From Isoptericola sp. AK164 (GTDB lineage: Bacteria; Actinomycetota; Actinomycetes; Actinomycetales; Cellulomonadaceae), in contig NZ_CP119106.1 of assembly GCF_029643425.1 (NCBI RefSeq), positions 806,001 to 870,000 of the forward strand: a stretch of DNA of 64,000 nt. Reading direction: 5' to 3'. The notes under the pieces are model-generated. The model saw nothing but the letters and a program-made list of their open reading frames with translations, had not been told where the DNA came from and did no database searches. Every line of letters starts with the position of its first letter. Within the stretch, counting starts at the first letter, position 1. The position numbers were made by a program, and so were the translations under genes. Shown one piece after another: positions 9,606-19,707 of this stretch.

Positions 9606-10877
9606 TCAGCCGGTGGCGACCGCCGCCGACGGGTGCAGCCGGTCCACGGCCTCGACGCTCTGCCGGGCGATCGCCAGCTCCTCCATCGTCGGGATGACCA
9701 TGACCAGCGTCTTCGTCCAGTCGGGGGAGATGATGCGCTCCTCGCCCCGGGCGGCGTTGCGGTCGTCGTCGACGGCGATCCCCAGCGCCTCCAGGTCGGC
9801 GCAGACGGCGGCACGCACCACCGCGTCGTTCTCGCCCACGCCGGCGGTGAAGGCGATGACGTCGACCCGGCCCAGCAGCGCCGTGTAGGCGCCGACGTAC
9901 TTGCGCAGCCGGTGGACGTACACGTCGAGGGCCAGCGCGGCGTCCTCGTCGCCCTCCTCGACGAGCCGGTGCAGCTCGCGGAAGTCGTTGACGCCGGACA
10001 GGCCGAGCACGCCGGACCGCTTGTTCAGCAGCGTGTCGAGCTCGTCGATGTCCATCCCCGCGTTGCGGGCCAGGTGGAAGACCACCGCGGGGTCGATGTC
10101 CCCCGAGCGGGTGCCCATGACGAGCCCCTCGAGCGGCGTCAGACCCATGGACGTGTCGATCGGCACGCCGCCGCGCACCGCCGAGGCCGACGCGCCGTTG
10201 CCGAGGTGCAGCACGATGGTGTTGAGGTCCTCGACCCGCCGGCCCAGCACGCGGGCGACCTTGCCCGCCACGTACTGGTGGCTGGTGCCGTGGAACCCGT
10301 AGCGGCGCACGTCGTGCTCGCGCGCGACCTCGCGGTCGATGGCGTACGTGTACGCCTCCGCGGGCAGAGCCTGGAAGAACGCCGTGTCGAACACCGCCAC
10401 GTGCGGCACGTCGCCGAGCAGCTCGCGCGCGACGCGGATGCCCTGGACGTTCGCCGGGTTGTGCAGCGGGGCGAGCGGCACCAGCGACTCGATCCGGTCG
10501 ATGACGTCGTCGTCGACGACCACCGGGCCGGAGAACTCCGCCCCGCCGTGCACCACCCGGTGCCCGACGGCGTAGATCCCGGCCCCGTGCAGCGCCGGGC
10601 CGATCTCGTCGAACATCCCCAGGGCGAGCCGGAGCGCCGCGCCGTGGTCGGCGACCTCCAGCTCGCGGCGCGTCCTGTTCCCCGCGAAGGTGTGCGTCAC
10701 GATCCCGCTCGGCTCGCCGATGCGCTCGACGGTGCCGGCCGCGATCGCCTCGCCGCCCACCGGGTTGACCAGCTGGTACTTCAGCGACGACGAGCCCGAG
10801 TTGAGCACCAGCACCGAACCGTGCGCCCCGTACGCGCTGTAGGGGTTCGGTCGTTCCGAGGCGGGCAGGATGCTCAT
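9606..10877 (-). CDS. ackA: Acetate kinase
   Basis: Interconverts acetyl phosphate + ADP and acetate + ATP. The 423-residue protein has the ASKHA signature [16 protein letters not shown] near residue 22, HRVVHGG, FDTAFFQ and the nucleotide site [11 protein letters not shown]...[15 protein letters not shown] 10877 overlaps the pta stop in an ATGA quartet, so the two genes are translationally coupled. Together with pta and the phosphoketolase upstream it would harvest ATP from acetyl phosphate. Confidence 0.96.
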   Translation of the reverse strand: MSILPASERPNPYSAYGAHGSVLVLNSGSSSLKYQLVNPVGGEAIAAGTVERIGEPSGIVTHTFAGNRTRRELEVADHGAALRLALGMFDEIGPALHGAGIYAVGHRVVHGGAEFSGPVVVDDDVIDRIESLVPLAPLHNPANVQGIRVARELLGDVPHVAVFDTAFFQALPAEAYTYAIDREVAREHDVRRYGFHGTSHQYVAGKVARVLGRRVEDLNTIVLHLGNGASASAVRGGVPIDTSMGLTPLEGLVMGTRSGDIDPAVVFHLARNAGMDIDELDTLLNKRSGVLGLSGVNDFRELHRLVEEGDEDAALALDVYVHRLRKYVGAYTALLGRVDVIAFTAGVGENDAVVRAAVCADLEALGIAVDDDRNAARGEERIISPDWTKTLVMVIPTMEELAIARQSVEAVDRLHPSAAVATG

Positions 10878-12988
10878 GCGGACTCTCCGTTCGAGGTCGA
10901 CTGGGCCTGGATCGCGGTGATCGCGACCGTGTTGACGATGTCGGCCACGAGCGCCCCGCGCGAGAGGTCGTTGACCGGCTTGTTCAGCCCCTGCAGGACC
11001 GGGCCGATCGCCACGGCCCCGGCGGAGCGCTGCACCGCCTTGTAGGTGTTGTTGCCGGTGTTCAGGTCCGGGAAGATGAACACGCTGGCCTTGCCGGCCA
11101 CCGCGGAGTCGGGCAGCTTGGAGGCCGCCACCGAGGCGTCCACCGCGGCGTCGTACTGGATCGGGCCCTCCACCGACATCTCCGGGTGGCGCTCGTGCAC
11201 CAGCTCGGTGGCGGTGCGGACCTTGTCCACGTCCGCGCCGGAACCCGACGTCCCCGTCGAGTACGACAGCATGGCCACCCGCGGGTCGACGCCGAACTGC
11301 GCCGCGGTGGCGGCGGAGGAGGCAGCGATGTCGGCGAGCTGCTCGGCCGTCGGGTCCGGGTTGACGGCGCAGTCGCCGTAGGCGAGCACGCGGTCGGGCA
11401 GGCACATGAGGAACACCGAGGACACGACCGACGTCCCGGGCTGCGTCTTGATGATCTCGAACGACGGCCGGATCGTGTGGGCCGTGGTGTGGGCCGCGCC
11501 GGACACCATGCCGTCGGCCAGGCCCAGGTGGACCATCATCGTGCCGAAGTAGGAGACGTCCGTGACGATCTCGCGGGCCCGCTCGAGGGTCATGCCCTTG
11601 TGGGCGCGCAGCTCCGCGTACTCGGCGGCGAACTGCTCCACGTGCTCCGGGTCGGTCGGCGAGATGACCTGCGCGGCGGAGATGTCCAGGCCCAGCTCGG
11701 TGGCCCGGCGTCGGATCGCGGCCTCGTCGCCCAGGATCACCAGGTCGGCGATGCCGCGCGCCAGCACCGTGGACGCGGCCCGCAGGATGCGGTCGTCGTC
11801 ACCCTCGGGCAGGACGACGCGGCGGCGGTCGCCCCGCGCCCGCTCGATGAGCTCGTGCTCGAACATCAGCGGCGTCACCACGGGGGTGCGCTCGACCTCG
11901 AGGCGCGCCAGGAGCTCGTCGGCGTCGACGCTCTGCTCGAACATCGCGCGGGCGAGGTCGTGCTTGCGCTGGGCCTCGGTGGACATGATGCCGCGCGTGC
12001 GCGAGGCCACGCGGGCCACCTCGTAGGTGTCCATCGCCGTGGCGATGATCGGCACGTGCGGCTGCAGCGCGGACGCCAGCTGACCGGAACGGCCGGTGGG
12101 GCGCAGCCCGCCGGTGAGGATGAGGCCGGCCAGGGACGGGAACCGGTCGGCCGCCTGCACGGCCAGCAGGCCGAGGACGACGTCGGTGCGGTCACCCGGT
12201 GTGATGACCACGGCGCCGTCGCTCAGGTGGCCGAGCATGTGCTCGAACGTCATCGCGCCGACGATGACCTCGGTGGCCTCGCGGGCCATGAGGTCGCGGT
12301 CGCCCAGCAGCAGCGTGCCGTCCACGGCGTCGGCGAGCTGGGCGATCGTCGGGGCGCCGAGGAACGGCTCCTCGCCGATCACCCAGGTCGGCAGGTGGTC
12401 GCCGGAGAAGTCCGCCCGGGTCGCGGCGTCGGCCGTGCGGACCGCTCCCTCGGCGCGGTTCACGACGACGCCCAGCGGCTGGGCGTGGTTGGCGCGCAGC
12501 TCGGCCAGGCTCAGGCGGGTCAGGGTGGTGACGTCCTCGATGCCGCGGTCGCGGCCGGAGACCACCAGCAGCACGGGGGAGTCGAGGTTCGCGGCCACGC
12601 GGGCGTTGAACGCGAGCTCCGTGGCGCCCGAGACGTCGGTGTAGTCGGTGCCGAGGACCACCACCGCGTCGCACTGCGCGGCGACCCGGTGGTAGCGGTC
12701 CACGATGCGCGACAGGGCGGCGTCCGGGTCGGCGTGGACCTCGTCGTAGGTGACCCCGACGGTCTCGGCGTAGCTGAGGTCGACGCCGTCGTGCGCGAGC
12801 ATGAGCTCCAGCACGTGGTCCCGCAGGGTGTTGCCGGACGCCGAGGGGCGTTCCGGCACCCGCGAGACGGCGCGGAAGACGCCGACGCGCTGGACCTGCC
12901 GGACCAGGAGGTCGAGCACCCCCAGCGCGACCGTGGACTTGCCGGTGTCCCCCTCGGGGGAGGCGATGTAGATGCTCCGAGTGCTCAC
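10874..12988 (-). CDS. pta: Phosphate acetyltransferase, long form
   Basis: Interconverts acetyl-CoA + Pi and acetyl phosphate. At 704 residues this is the long type: N-terminal P-loop/BioD-like domain ([18 protein letters not shown]), a central DRTGG-type regulatory domain, then the catalytic PTA_PTB domain from about residue 390 ([16 protein letters not shown]) to the end ([18 protein letters not shown]). GTG 12988 was chosen over the ATG 17 codons upstream because GAGGA precedes it and the sequence before STRSIY is not conserved-looking. First gene of the pta-ackA pair; it lies downstream of xfp but is separated from it by a strong hairpin. Confidence 0.95.
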   Translation of the reverse strand: MSTRSIYIASPEGDTGKSTVALGVLDLLVRQVQRVGVFRAVSRVPERPSASGNTLRDHVLELMLAHDGVDLSYAETVGVTYDEVHADPDAALSRIVDRYHRVAAQCDAVVVLGTDYTDVSGATELAFNARVAANLDSPVLLVVSGRDRGIEDVTTLTRLSLAELRANHAQPLGVVVNRAEGAVRTADAATRADFSGDHLPTWVIGEEPFLGAPTIAQLADAVDGTLLLGDRDLMAREATEVIVGAMTFEHMLGHLSDGAVVITPGDRTDVVLGLLAVQAADRFPSLAGLILTGGLRPTGRSGQLASALQPHVPIIATAMDTYEVARVASRTRGIMSTEAQRKHDLARAMFEQSVDADELLARLEVERTPVVTPLMFEHELIERARGDRRRVVLPEGDDDRILRAASTVLARGIADLVILGDEAAIRRRATELGLDISAAQVISPTDPEHVEQFAAEYAELRAHKGMTLERAREIVTDVSYFGTMMVHLGLADGMVSGAAHTTAHTIRPSFEIIKTQPGTSVVSSVFLMCLPDRVLAYGDCAVNPDPTAEQLADIAASSAATAAQFGVDPRVAMLSYSTGTSGSGADVDKVRTATELVHERHPEMSVEGPIQYDAAVDASVAASKLPDSAVAGKASVFIFPDLNTGNNTYKAVQRSAGAVAIGPVLQGLNKPVNDLSRGALVADIVNTVAITAIQAQSTSNGESA

Positions 12989-13094
12989 TGCCTGCCTGTT
13001 CCTCTGCACGGGGCGGTGGTCATCCCCATTCCACCGCATCGGGACGCGCGCTGCACCGATTCAGGGCGTCAGGTGCGTCACGCCGGCGACGGTC

Positions 13095-13130
13095 CGGTGC
13101 GGCGGCGGGCACAGGCCCGCCGCCGCACCG
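13095..13130. terminator. Terminator hairpin after xfp
   Basis: A perfect 16-bp GC stem (13095-13110 with 13115-13130) with loop ACAG lies 17 bp beyond the phosphoketolase stop, on its transcribed side, and before pta. It should separate or attenuate xfp-to-pta read-through. Confidence 0.75.
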
Positions 13131-13146
13131 GGTCACGCGCCGTCGG

Positions 13147-15621
13147 TCACTCGTTGTCGCCGCCGGTGTCCTCCATGCCGGAGGCGCCCTCGCCGACCAC
13201 GCGGCGCGCACCCGGCCACACCCAGTCGCGCACCTCGGGGATGTCCTCGCCGTGGGAGCGGGTGTACTGGCGGGCCGCCAGGCGCTGGTCCACCATGCGC
13301 TGGCGCAGGCCCGCGACCTTCGAGCCGAGCCCGGGGACCCGGTCGATCACGTCGAGCACCAGGTGGTACCGGTCGATGTCGTTGAGCATCGCCATGTCGA
13401 AGGGCGTCGTGGTGGTGCCCTCCTCCTTGTACCCGCGCACGTGGATGTTCGGGTGGTTGCGCCGGCGGTAGGTGAGTCGGTGGATCAGCCACGGGTAGCC
13501 GTGGTAGTTGAAGATCACCGGCCGGTCCGGCGTGAACAGGCCGTCGAAGTCCTTGTCGGACATGCCGTGCGGGTGCTCCGTCTCGTCCTGGAGTCGCATG
13601 AGGTCCACGACGTTGACCACGCGGACCTTGAGGTCCGGCAGCTCGTTGCGCAGGATGTCCGCGGCCGCCAGCACCTCGAGCGTGGGGACGTCGCCGGCGC
13701 AGCCGAGCACCACGTCGGGGTCCTCGCCCGGCGTCTCGGTGCCGGCCCACTCCCAGATGCCCAGGCCCCGGGTGCAGTGCGCGATCGCGTCGTCCATCGA
13801 CAGGAACTGCGGGGCGGGCTGCTTGCCGGCCACCACCACGTTCACGTACTGCCGGCTGCGCAGGCAGTGGTCGTAGGTGCTCAGCAGCGTGTTGGCGTCC
13901 GGCGGCAGGTAGACCCGCACGATCTCGGCCTTCTTGTTGACCACGTGGTCGATGAACCCCGGGTCCTGGTGGCTGAAGCCGTTGTGGTCCTGGCGCCAGA
14001 CGTGGCTGGACAGCAGGTAGTTCAGGCTCGCGATGGGCCGCCGCCACGGGATGTGGTTGGTGACCTTGAGCCACTTGGCGTGCTGGTTGAACATCGAGTC
14101 GACGATGTGGATGAACGCCTCGTAGCTGGTGAACAGCCCGTGGCGCCCGGTGAGCAGGTAGCCCTCCAGCCAGCCCTGGCACTGGTGCTCGGACAGCATC
14201 TCCATGACCCGTCCGGCGCGCGCCATGTGCTCGTCGACGTCGGGGCCGTAGAAGTCGGCGTTCCACTGCTTGTCGGTCGTCTCGTACACGGCCTGCAGCC
14301 GGTTCGACGCCGTCTCGTCCGGACCGAAGATGCGGAAGTTGTCCGGGTTGCGGCGGACGACGTCGTTGAGCCAGGTGCCGAGCACGCGCGTGGACTCCGC
14401 CACGGCGCCGCCGGGCTCAGGGACGTCGACGGCGAAGTCCCGGAAGTCGGGCATCCGCAGGTCCTTGAGCAGCAGCCCGCCGTTGGCGTGCGCGTTGGCG
14501 CTCATGCGCAGCTCGCCGGTCGGGGCCTGGGCGGCGATCTCCTCGCGGAGCCGGCCGCTGTCGTCGAACAGCTCGCCCGGGCCGTAGGACTCCAGCCACT
14601 GGTGCAGCACCTCGAGGTGCTCGGGGGTGTCGCGGGCGCTGGCGAGCGGTACCTGGTGCGCGCGCCAGGAGTCCTCGGTCTTCTTCCCGTCGATCTCCGG
14701 CGGGCAGGTCCAGCCCTTCGGGGTGCGGAAGACGATCATCGGCCAGGCCGGGCGCTCGTCGTTGCCGGCGGCGGCGTCGGCCTTGATGCGGGCGATGTGG
14801 TCCATCACCTCGTCGAGGAGCTGGGCGAACCGGCGGTGCACGGCCGCGTGGTCCTCGCCGTCGAACCCGCCGGTGAAGAAGTACGGGGTGTGGCCGTAGC
14901 CGATCATCAGGTCGCGCAGCTCGTCGTCGCTGATGCGGCTGAGCACCGTCGGGTTGGCGATCTTGTAGCCGTTGAGGTGCAGGATCGGCAGCACGACGCC
15001 GTCGGTGCGCGCGTTGACGAACTTGTTGGAGTGCCAGCTCGTGGCCAGCGGGCCGGTCTCCGCCTCGCCGTCGCCGACCACGGCGGCGACGAGCAGGTCC
15101 GGGTTGTCGAAGGCGGCGCCGTAGGCGTGCGACAGGGCGTACCCGAGCTCGCCGCCCTCGTGGATCGACCCGGGCGTCTCCGGGGCGACGTGGCTGGGGA
15201 TCCCGCCGGGGAACGAGAACTGCCGGAAGAGCCGGCGCATGCCTTCGTCGTCGCGGGTGATGTCGGAGTACGTCTCGGAGTAGGTGCCCTCGAGGTACGA
15301 GGCGGCCACGAGGCCGGGACCGCCGTGGCCGGGACCGGTGACGTAGATGGTGGACTGCTCGCGCTCGCGGATCGCGCGGTTCAGGTGCGCGTACAGGAAG
15401 TTCAGCCCCGGCGTCGTGCCCCAGTGACCGAGGAGGCGGGGCTTGACGTGGTCACGCGTCAGCGTCTCGCGCAGGAGGGGGTTGTCGAGCAGGTAGATCT
15501 GGCCGACCGAGAGATAGTTGGCCGCTCGCCACCACTGGTCGATGCGCTCGACGTCGGTGTCCGACAGTTCGGCGACTCCGGTCTCCGCCCAGGTCGTGGT
15601 GGTCGTGGTCGTCGTGCTCAT
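13147..15621 (-). CDS. xfp: Xylulose-5-phosphate/fructose-6-phosphate phosphoketolase
   Basis: Thiamine diphosphate enzyme splitting xylulose-5-P (and usually fructose-6-P) with phosphate into acetyl phosphate plus glyceraldehyde-3-P or erythrose-4-P. The 824-residue length is typical. Seen: [20 protein letters not shown], the ThDP motif [23 protein letters not shown], and the C-terminal XFP domain with [20 protein letters not shown] 15621 is preceded by GGAGGAGC; the N-terminus carries a run of eight threonines. Its product is the substrate of AckA and Pta encoded just downstream. Which sugar phosphate is preferred cannot be read from sequence. Confidence 0.96.
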   Translation of the reverse strand: MSTTTTTTTTWAETGVAELSDTDVERIDQWWRAANYLSVGQIYLLDNPLLRETLTRDHVKPRLLGHWGTTPGLNFLYAHLNRAIREREQSTIYVTGPGHGGPGLVAASYLEGTYSETYSDITRDDEGMRRLFRQFSFPGGIPSHVAPETPGSIHEGGELGYALSHAYGAAFDNPDLLVAAVVGDGEAETGPLATSWHSNKFVNARTDGVVLPILHLNGYKIANPTVLSRISDDELRDLMIGYGHTPYFFTGGFDGEDHAAVHRRFAQLLDEVMDHIARIKADAAAGNDERPAWPMIVFRTPKGWTCPPEIDGKKTEDSWRAHQVPLASARDTPEHLEVLHQWLESYGPGELFDDSGRLREEIAAQAPTGELRMSANAHANGGLLLKDLRMPDFRDFAVDVPEPGGAVAESTRVLGTWLNDVVRRNPDNFRIFGPDETASNRLQAVYETTDKQWNADFYGPDVDEHMARAGRVMEMLSEHQCQGWLEGYLLTGRHGLFTSYEAFIHIVDSMFNQHAKWLKVTNHIPWRRPIASLNYLLSSHVWRQDHNGFSHQDPGFIDHVVNKKAEIVRVYLPPDANTLLSTYDHCLRSRQYVNVVVAGKQPAPQFLSMDDAIAHCTRGLGIWEWAGTETPGEDPDVVLGCAGDVPTLEVLAAADILRNELPDLKVRVVNVVDLMRLQDETEHPHGMSDKDFDGLFTPDRPVIFNYHGYPWLIHRLTYRRRNHPNIHVRGYKEEGTTTTPFDMAMLNDIDRYHLVLDVIDRVPGLGSKVAGLRQRMVDQRLAARQYTRSHGEDIPEVRDWVWPGARRVVGEGASGMEDTGGDNE

Positions 15622-15716
15622 CTGCCGCTCCTCCGCTGGGGATGTCAGGGCTCGTGCTGGTGACCTCATTCCATCGCACCCGGGGCCGAAGTGCAGGGGG
15701 AGAACGAGGCGTCGGC

Positions 15717-15734
15717 CGTGACCGTTTCGTCACG
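15717..15734. promoter_or_regulatory. Inverted repeat upstream of xfp, regulator unknown
   Basis: CGTGAC-N6-GTCACG is a perfect 6-bp inverted repeat about 95 bp upstream of xfp, in the divergent xfp/SURF1 region. It resembles a CRP-like half-site pair, but the spacing between GTGA and TCAC is eight rather than six. A minus-strand TATGGT at 15763-15768 could be the xfp -10. Confidence 0.35.
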
Positions 15735-15798
15735 TCCGTCTGGTTGGTGACCCTGTGGTCTTACCATACCGGATTCTCGGTGCGGCGCGTGCCGCGGA

Positions 15799-15804
15799 TA
15801 CCGT
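15799..15804 (+). promoter_or_regulatory. -10 element of the SURF1 gene (leaderless)
   Basis: TACCGT ends six bases before GTG 15811, with no Shine-Dalgarno between. Confidence 0.45.
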
Positions 15805-15810
15805 GGTGCC

Positions 15811-16737
15811 GTGCCCGACGCCCTGCCCGCCCGACGATCGTTCTGGGCGGTCGCCCGCCAGCCACGCATGCTCGTCGTCCTGCTGCTCCTCCTGCTCGCC
15901 GCCGCCGTGTGCGGCCGCCTCGGCGTCTGGCAGATCGACCGCGCCTACGAACGCGCGAGCCTCGCCGCCGAGCAGGAGGCCGCCGAGCAGGCGGCGGCCG
16001 GACCGGCCTCGCTCGGGGAGCTGCTTCCTCCCCAGTCGGCGTTGCCCGGTGAGCTCGTCGGGCGCGAGGCCTGGGTCTCCGGCACCTACGAGCCCGACGG
16101 CCAGATGCTCGTGACCGGTCGTTCCCTCGACGGGGTCGAGGGCTACCTGGTGCTCACGCCGCTGCGGGTGTCCGACGACGGCACCGCGGGGGCGTCCTGG
16201 GCCGACCTGTCCGGGCCCCCGGTGCTGCCGGTGGTGCGCGGCTGGGTCGACTCGCCCGACCCGGGGGCCGAGGCGCTCGAGGTGCCCGCCGGCGAGGTGC
16301 GCGTGACCGGGTGGCTGCAGGCCTCGGAGTCGACCGCCCGCACCGGCGAGGTGCCCGCCAACGCCGACGGTCCGCCGCTGACGCAGGACATCGCGTCCTC
16401 GGCGCTGGCGAACACCTGGGACGGACCGATCTACGCGGCGTACGCCGTGCTGACGTCCTCCGACCCGGCGCAGCCGTCGGCCGCGTCGGGCGGCCCTGCG
16501 CCGCTGCCGCGGCCGGTGCTCGACGGCGGGACGGACGTGGACCTGCAGAACTTCTTCTACGCGCTGCAGTGGTGGGTCTTCGGGCTGTTCGCCGTGGCCC
16601 TGTGGGTGCGGCTCGTGCGCGACGAGATGGCCGGCGGGCGCCGTGAACGCCGCCGCGACAGGCGTCCGGGAGATCGTGAGGGGCGTCGCGACGACGACCC
16701 GATCGGCACCGGCATCGCCGGCCTGCCCTCCTCCTGA
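15811..16737 (+). CDS. SURF1-family cytochrome oxidase assembly protein
   Basis: A 308-residue membrane protein with one transmembrane helix near residues 19-40, a large extracytoplasmic domain and a second helix near 250-270, the SURF1 topology. Family landmarks: GVWQIDRAYER after TM1, an AWVSGTYEPDGQ strand, VVRGWVDSPD and the YALQWWVFGLFAVALW second helix. SURF1 helps haem a insertion into aa3-type oxidase. No cox genes are in the window. The C-terminus is a charged Arg/Asp tail. Start GTG 15811 follows a TACCGT -10-like box. Confidence 0.85.
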   Translation: MPDALPARRSFWAVARQPRMLVVLLLLLLAAAVCGRLGVWQIDRAYERASLAAEQEAAEQAAAGPASLGELLPPQSALPGELVGREAWVSGTYEPDGQMLVTGRSLDGVEGYLVLTPLRVSDDGTAGASWADLSGPPVLPVVRGWVDSPDPGAEALEVPAGEVRVTGWLQASESTARTGEVPANADGPPLTQDIASSALANTWDGPIYAAYAVLTSSDPAQPSAASGGPAPLPRPVLDGGTDVDLQNFFYALQWWVFGLFAVALWVRLVRDEMAGGRRERRRDRRPGDREGRRDDDPIGTGIAGLPSS

Positions 16738-16754
16738 CCCGCCTCCTCGCGCAT

Positions 16755-16811
16755 CGAGCGTGCTGGGTCTTTCCTCAACCGTCGCAGGTAGGGAAGAACC
16801 CAGCACGCCCG
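16755..16811. repeat. 57-bp palindromic repeat, copy A
   Basis: Imperfect palindrome of exactly 57 bp beginning CGAGCGTGCTGG and ending CCAGCACGCCCG, with the conserved inner block AGGTAGGGAAGA. It starts 18 bp after the SURF1 stop and ends 11 bp before the next gene. It agrees with copy B at about 46 of 57 positions. As RNA it would form a stem of about 20 bp and may terminate SURF1. Confidence 0.8.
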
Positions 16812-16821
16812 ATGAGGGCCT

Positions 16822-17883
16822 GTGGATGACGTCGGCGCGGGACCGCCGGCTCCTGCTCTGCTGGGCGCCATGCCTCGTCATGCCCGGTCCGTACCACCGC
16901 AGCTCCGCGCGCTCGCGCACCGGCAGGCCGGGCTGCTGTCGAGGGCGCAGTGCCTCGACGGCGGGATGACGTCTCGGCATGTGAGCCGTCGGCTGGAGTC
17001 CACGGAGTGGGAGCGGGTCGTCCGCGGGGTCTACGACGTGGGCGTGCCCGAACCGGCGTCGCTGTCGGAAAGGCTCGACCAGCGGCGTCGCCGCAGCGCT
17101 CTCGTCGGTCCGCTCTCGCAGCCGTCGGGCATGGCCGTCGGCCTCGGCGCGATCGTGCTCCAAGGGGTGCGCGGCACTCCCGTCGAGATCCCGTGGGAGG
17201 TCGCGGTCGCCCGGGCACAGCCCCGGCAGTCGGCGGGCCCCGTCCGTGTCCGCCGGATCCTGGTCTCAGAACCGGTGCAGGTCCAGGGCATCCCGTGCAT
17301 GCCGGTACCTCAGGCGCCGGGCCTCGCCGTCCCGAGCCTGAACCACATCGACGCCGTCGCGGTGATCGACTCGGCACGACGTCAGAGGCTCTTGTCCGAC
17401 GCCGAGCTGCAGTGGGCCCGCAGTACCACCGTCGGTCGTCGTGGTGCTCGGTTGAGCTGGAGCTGGTGGGTGGAGTCGGATGCCCGTGCCGAGTCGCCGG
17501 CCGAGTCGTGGGCACGGGTGTCGTGCGCCGACGCAGGCTTCCCGCCCGACGCCGTCCAGCTGTGGGCATGGGCCGGCGACCGCTGGTACCGGCTCGACCT
17601 CGCCTGGGTGCTGCCCGGCGGAGGCCTGCTCATCGTCGAGATCGACGGCCGGGACGTGCACGACCGGGTGGACGCTCTGTTCGCGGACCGCGAGCGACAG
17701 AACCGGCTGGTCACCACCCGGACCATCCTGCGGCGGTACACGGGGCGCGATGCCCGGACCGGAGTGGTGGCGACCGAGGTCTCGGTGCTCCTCCGCCGGC
17801 ACGGGTGGAGCCCCCGGCCGGTCGGTGACGACGTTGCCTACGACGTCGAGCGTGCCGGGTTCTTCCTCAGCCGGTGTAGGTAG
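16822..17883 (+). CDS. AbiEi-like N-domain / DUF559-type endonuclease-like protein
   Basis: A 353-residue protein. The N-terminal part (HRQAGLLSRAQCLDGGMTSRHVSRRLESTEWERVVRG, from about residue 32) resembles the helix-turn-helix domain of AbiEi antitoxins. The C-terminal part has the Vsr/DUF559 fold pattern: ESWAR, Asp259 in YRLDLAW, Glu273 and Asp275 in VEIDG, and the DRERQNRL helix, arranged like a PD-(D/E)XK nuclease although without the lysine. Function is unknown; genes of this kind are common as solitary multicopy genes in actinobacteria. The last codons and stop lie inside repeat copy B, and copy A lies just upstream. ATG 16870 is an alternative start. No AbiEii toxin is adjacent. Confidence 0.65.
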   Translation: MDDVGAGPPAPALLGAMPRHARSVPPQLRALAHRQAGLLSRAQCLDGGMTSRHVSRRLESTEWERVVRGVYDVGVPEPASLSERLDQRRRRSALVGPLSQPSGMAVGLGAIVLQGVRGTPVEIPWEVAVARAQPRQSAGPVRVRRILVSEPVQVQGIPCMPVPQAPGLAVPSLNHIDAVAVIDSARRQRLLSDAELQWARSTTVGRRGARLSWSWWVESDARAESPAESWARVSCADAGFPPDAVQLWAWAGDRWYRLDLAWVLPGGGLLIVEIDGRDVHDRVDALFADRERQNRLVTTRTILRRYTGRDARTGVVATEVSVLLRRHGWSPRPVGDDVAYDVERAGFFLSRCR

Positions 17884-17903
17884 GGAAGATCGCGGCACGC
17901 TCG
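17847..17903. repeat. 57-bp palindromic repeat, copy B
   Basis: Same 57-bp length as copies A and C, from CGAGCGTGCCGG to CCGGCACGCTCG-like ends (here CGCGGCACGCTCG), with inner AGGTAGGGAAGA. It overlaps the last 12 codons and the stop codon of the endonuclease-like gene, so repeat sequence encodes that C-terminus. It also separates this gene from the convergent ABC exporter. Confidence 0.8.
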
Positions 17904-17919
17904 ATCCGCGAACGGGGGG

Positions 17920-19707
17920 TCACTCGGCCTGCCAGGACCGCCACAGGCGGGCGTACTCGCCGTCGGCGGACACCAGCTCCTCGTGCGGCCCGATCTCGGT
18001 GATCCGCCCGCCGTCGACGACGGCCACCCGGTCGGCGTCGTGGGCGGTGTGCAGCCGGTGGGCGATCGCCACGACGGTGCGTCCCGTGAGCACCGCGTTC
18101 AGCGACCGCTCGAGGTGCCGGGCGGCCCGCGGGTCGAGCAGGGACGTGGCCTCGTCCAGCACCAGCGTGTGCGGGTCCAGCAGCACCAGCCGGGCCAGCG
18201 CCACCTGCTGGGCCTGCGCCGGGGAGAGCGGGTGCCCGCCGGAGCCGACCTCGGTCGACAGCCCGGCCGGCAGCGCGGAGGCCCACCCGCGGGCGTCGAC
18301 GGCCTCCAGCGCCTCCCACAGCGCCGCCTCGGACGCGCCCGTGTCGGCCAGCCGCAGGTTCTCCGCCAGCGTCCCGACGAACACGTGGTGCTCCTGGGTC
18401 ACCAGCGCCACCTGCCCGCGCAGGTCCTCCAGCGGCAGGTCGACCAGCGGCACGCCCCCGACGGTCACCGAGCCGCCCGTGGGCGGGTGGATGCCCGCGA
18501 GCATCCGCGCCAGCGTGGACTTGCCCGACCCGGACGGGCCGACCACTGCCAGCCGTTCCCCGGGGCGCAGGTCGACCGAGACGCCGTGCAGCACGTCGCG
18601 ACCCTCGCGGTAGGCGTACCGGACCTCGTGGGCGCGCACCTCGTCCGACGTCGGCACCTCGCCCGAGGCGACCCGGTCCGGACCGACCAGGCCGACGCCG
18701 ACCACGCGGGCCAGCGCCACCGCGGCGACCTGCAGCTCGTCCAGCCAGAACACGAGGTCGAACACCGGCCCGCCCATCTGGTGGGCGTAGAACGCGATGG
18801 TCGCGACGGCGCCGACGGTCGTCAGGTCCTGGGAGACCAGCCAGGCGCCCCAGACGATCGCCGCGATCGGGGCGACGGCCACGGCCGTGTCGAGCGCGGG
18901 GATCAGGCGCAGGCGCAGCCCGAGGGTGTAGTTCTCGGCGGCGAACGCCTCGGACAGGTCGCGGCGCAGCCGCCGCCGCAGCCGCGAGCCGAGCCACAGG
19001 GCGTCGGTGGTGCGCGCCCCCTCGACGGCCTCGGTGATGGTGCCGTTGACCGTCGCGTAGGCGGCGGACTCGCGCAGGTAACCCGGCGTCGCCCGGCGCA
19101 GGTACCAACGCACGGCCACGACGATGAGCGGGACGCCGACGAGCAGGCCGAGCGCCGTGAGGGGGTCGGTGAGGAACGACGCCACCAGCGTCAGCCCGAT
19201 CGTCACGACGCACACCAGCACGCGCGGCACGCCGAAGCGGACGGCGTGCTGCAGCTTGTTGATGTCGTTGGTGGTCCGGGCGACCAGGTCCCCGGTCCCG
19301 GCCTTCTCGACCGTCGACAGCGGGAGCCGCGTCACCCGGGCCATGAACTCCTCGCGCAGCTCGGCGAAGACCTGCTCGCCGAACACCATGGACAGCCGCT
19401 GGGCGTACCGCGTCACGACGGCCTGCACGACGACGGCGCACACGAGGACCAGCGCGATCTGGTCGACGCGCGCCAGGGTGGTGCCGGCGGCGACCTCGTC
19501 GATGAAGCGGCCCATGAGGAACGGTCCGGTGAGACCGGCGACGGCGGCGAGGGCGTGCAGGACGGCGATCACGCCCAGCCGGCCCCGGTGGCTGCGGAAG
19601 AGCCGACCGACGGTGCGCCGCACCTCGTGCCGGTCGGCGATCGGCAGCCGGCTCGACGGCTCCGACGGTGCCGGTCGGTCCGCCGGCGGCGTCGTGGTGG
19701 CGCTCAT
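17920..19707 (-). CDS. ABC exporter half-transporter B (catalytically intact NBD)
   Basis: A 595-residue TMD-NBD half-transporter, with an ABC_membrane domain of about six helices (residues 40-330) and an NBD (350-590). Walker A GPSGSGKS (390-397), Walker B TLVLDE (about 514-519) and the switch His550 in AIAHRL are intact. The signature is degenerate: LSPAQ (494-498) instead of LSGGQ. Its ATG overlaps the stop of the partner gene by 4 bp (ATGA). With that partner it should form a heterodimeric exporter having one working ATP site built from this Walker motif and the partner's signature. Substrate unknown. Confidence 0.88.
   Translation of the reverse strand: MSATTTPPADRPAPSEPSSRLPIADRHEVRRTVGRLFRSHRGRLGVIAVLHALAAVAGLTGPFLMGRFIDEVAAGTTLARVDQIALVLVCAVVVQAVVTRYAQRLSMVFGEQVFAELREEFMARVTRLPLSTVEKAGTGDLVARTTNDINKLQHAVRFGVPRVLVCVVTIGLTLVASFLTDPLTALGLLVGVPLIVVAVRWYLRRATPGYLRESAAYATVNGTITEAVEGARTTDALWLGSRLRRRLRRDLSEAFAAENYTLGLRLRLIPALDTAVAVAPIAAIVWGAWLVSQDLTTVGAVATIAFYAHQMGGPVFDLVFWLDELQVAAVALARVVGVGLVGPDRVASGEVPTSDEVRAHEVRYAYREGRDVLHGVSVDLRPGERLAVVGPSGSGKSTLARMLAGIHPPTGGSVTVGGVPLVDLPLEDLRGQVALVTQEHHVFVGTLAENLRLADTGASEAALWEALEAVDARGWASALPAGLSTEVGSGGHPLSPAQAQQVALARLVLLDPHTLVLDEATSLLDPRAARHLERSLNAVLTGRTVVAIAHRLHTAHDADRVAVVDGGRITEIGPHEELVSADGEYARLWRSWQAE

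Noticed and set aside
15717-15734. A CRP/FNR site upstream of xfp
   Set aside because: The inverted repeat has eight bases between GTGA and TCAC; CRP-type sites need six. It is listed only as an unassigned inverted repeat.
15744-15752. A GntR operator upstream of xfp
   Set aside because: Only one half-site (TTGGTGACC) is present without a symmetric partner. It is kept as a suggestion within the pathway finding and not annotated.
16822-17883. A type IV toxin-antitoxin operon (AbiE)
   Set aside because: Only the AbiEi-like domain is present, no AbiEii nucleotidyltransferase gene follows, and the C-domain is nuclease-like.
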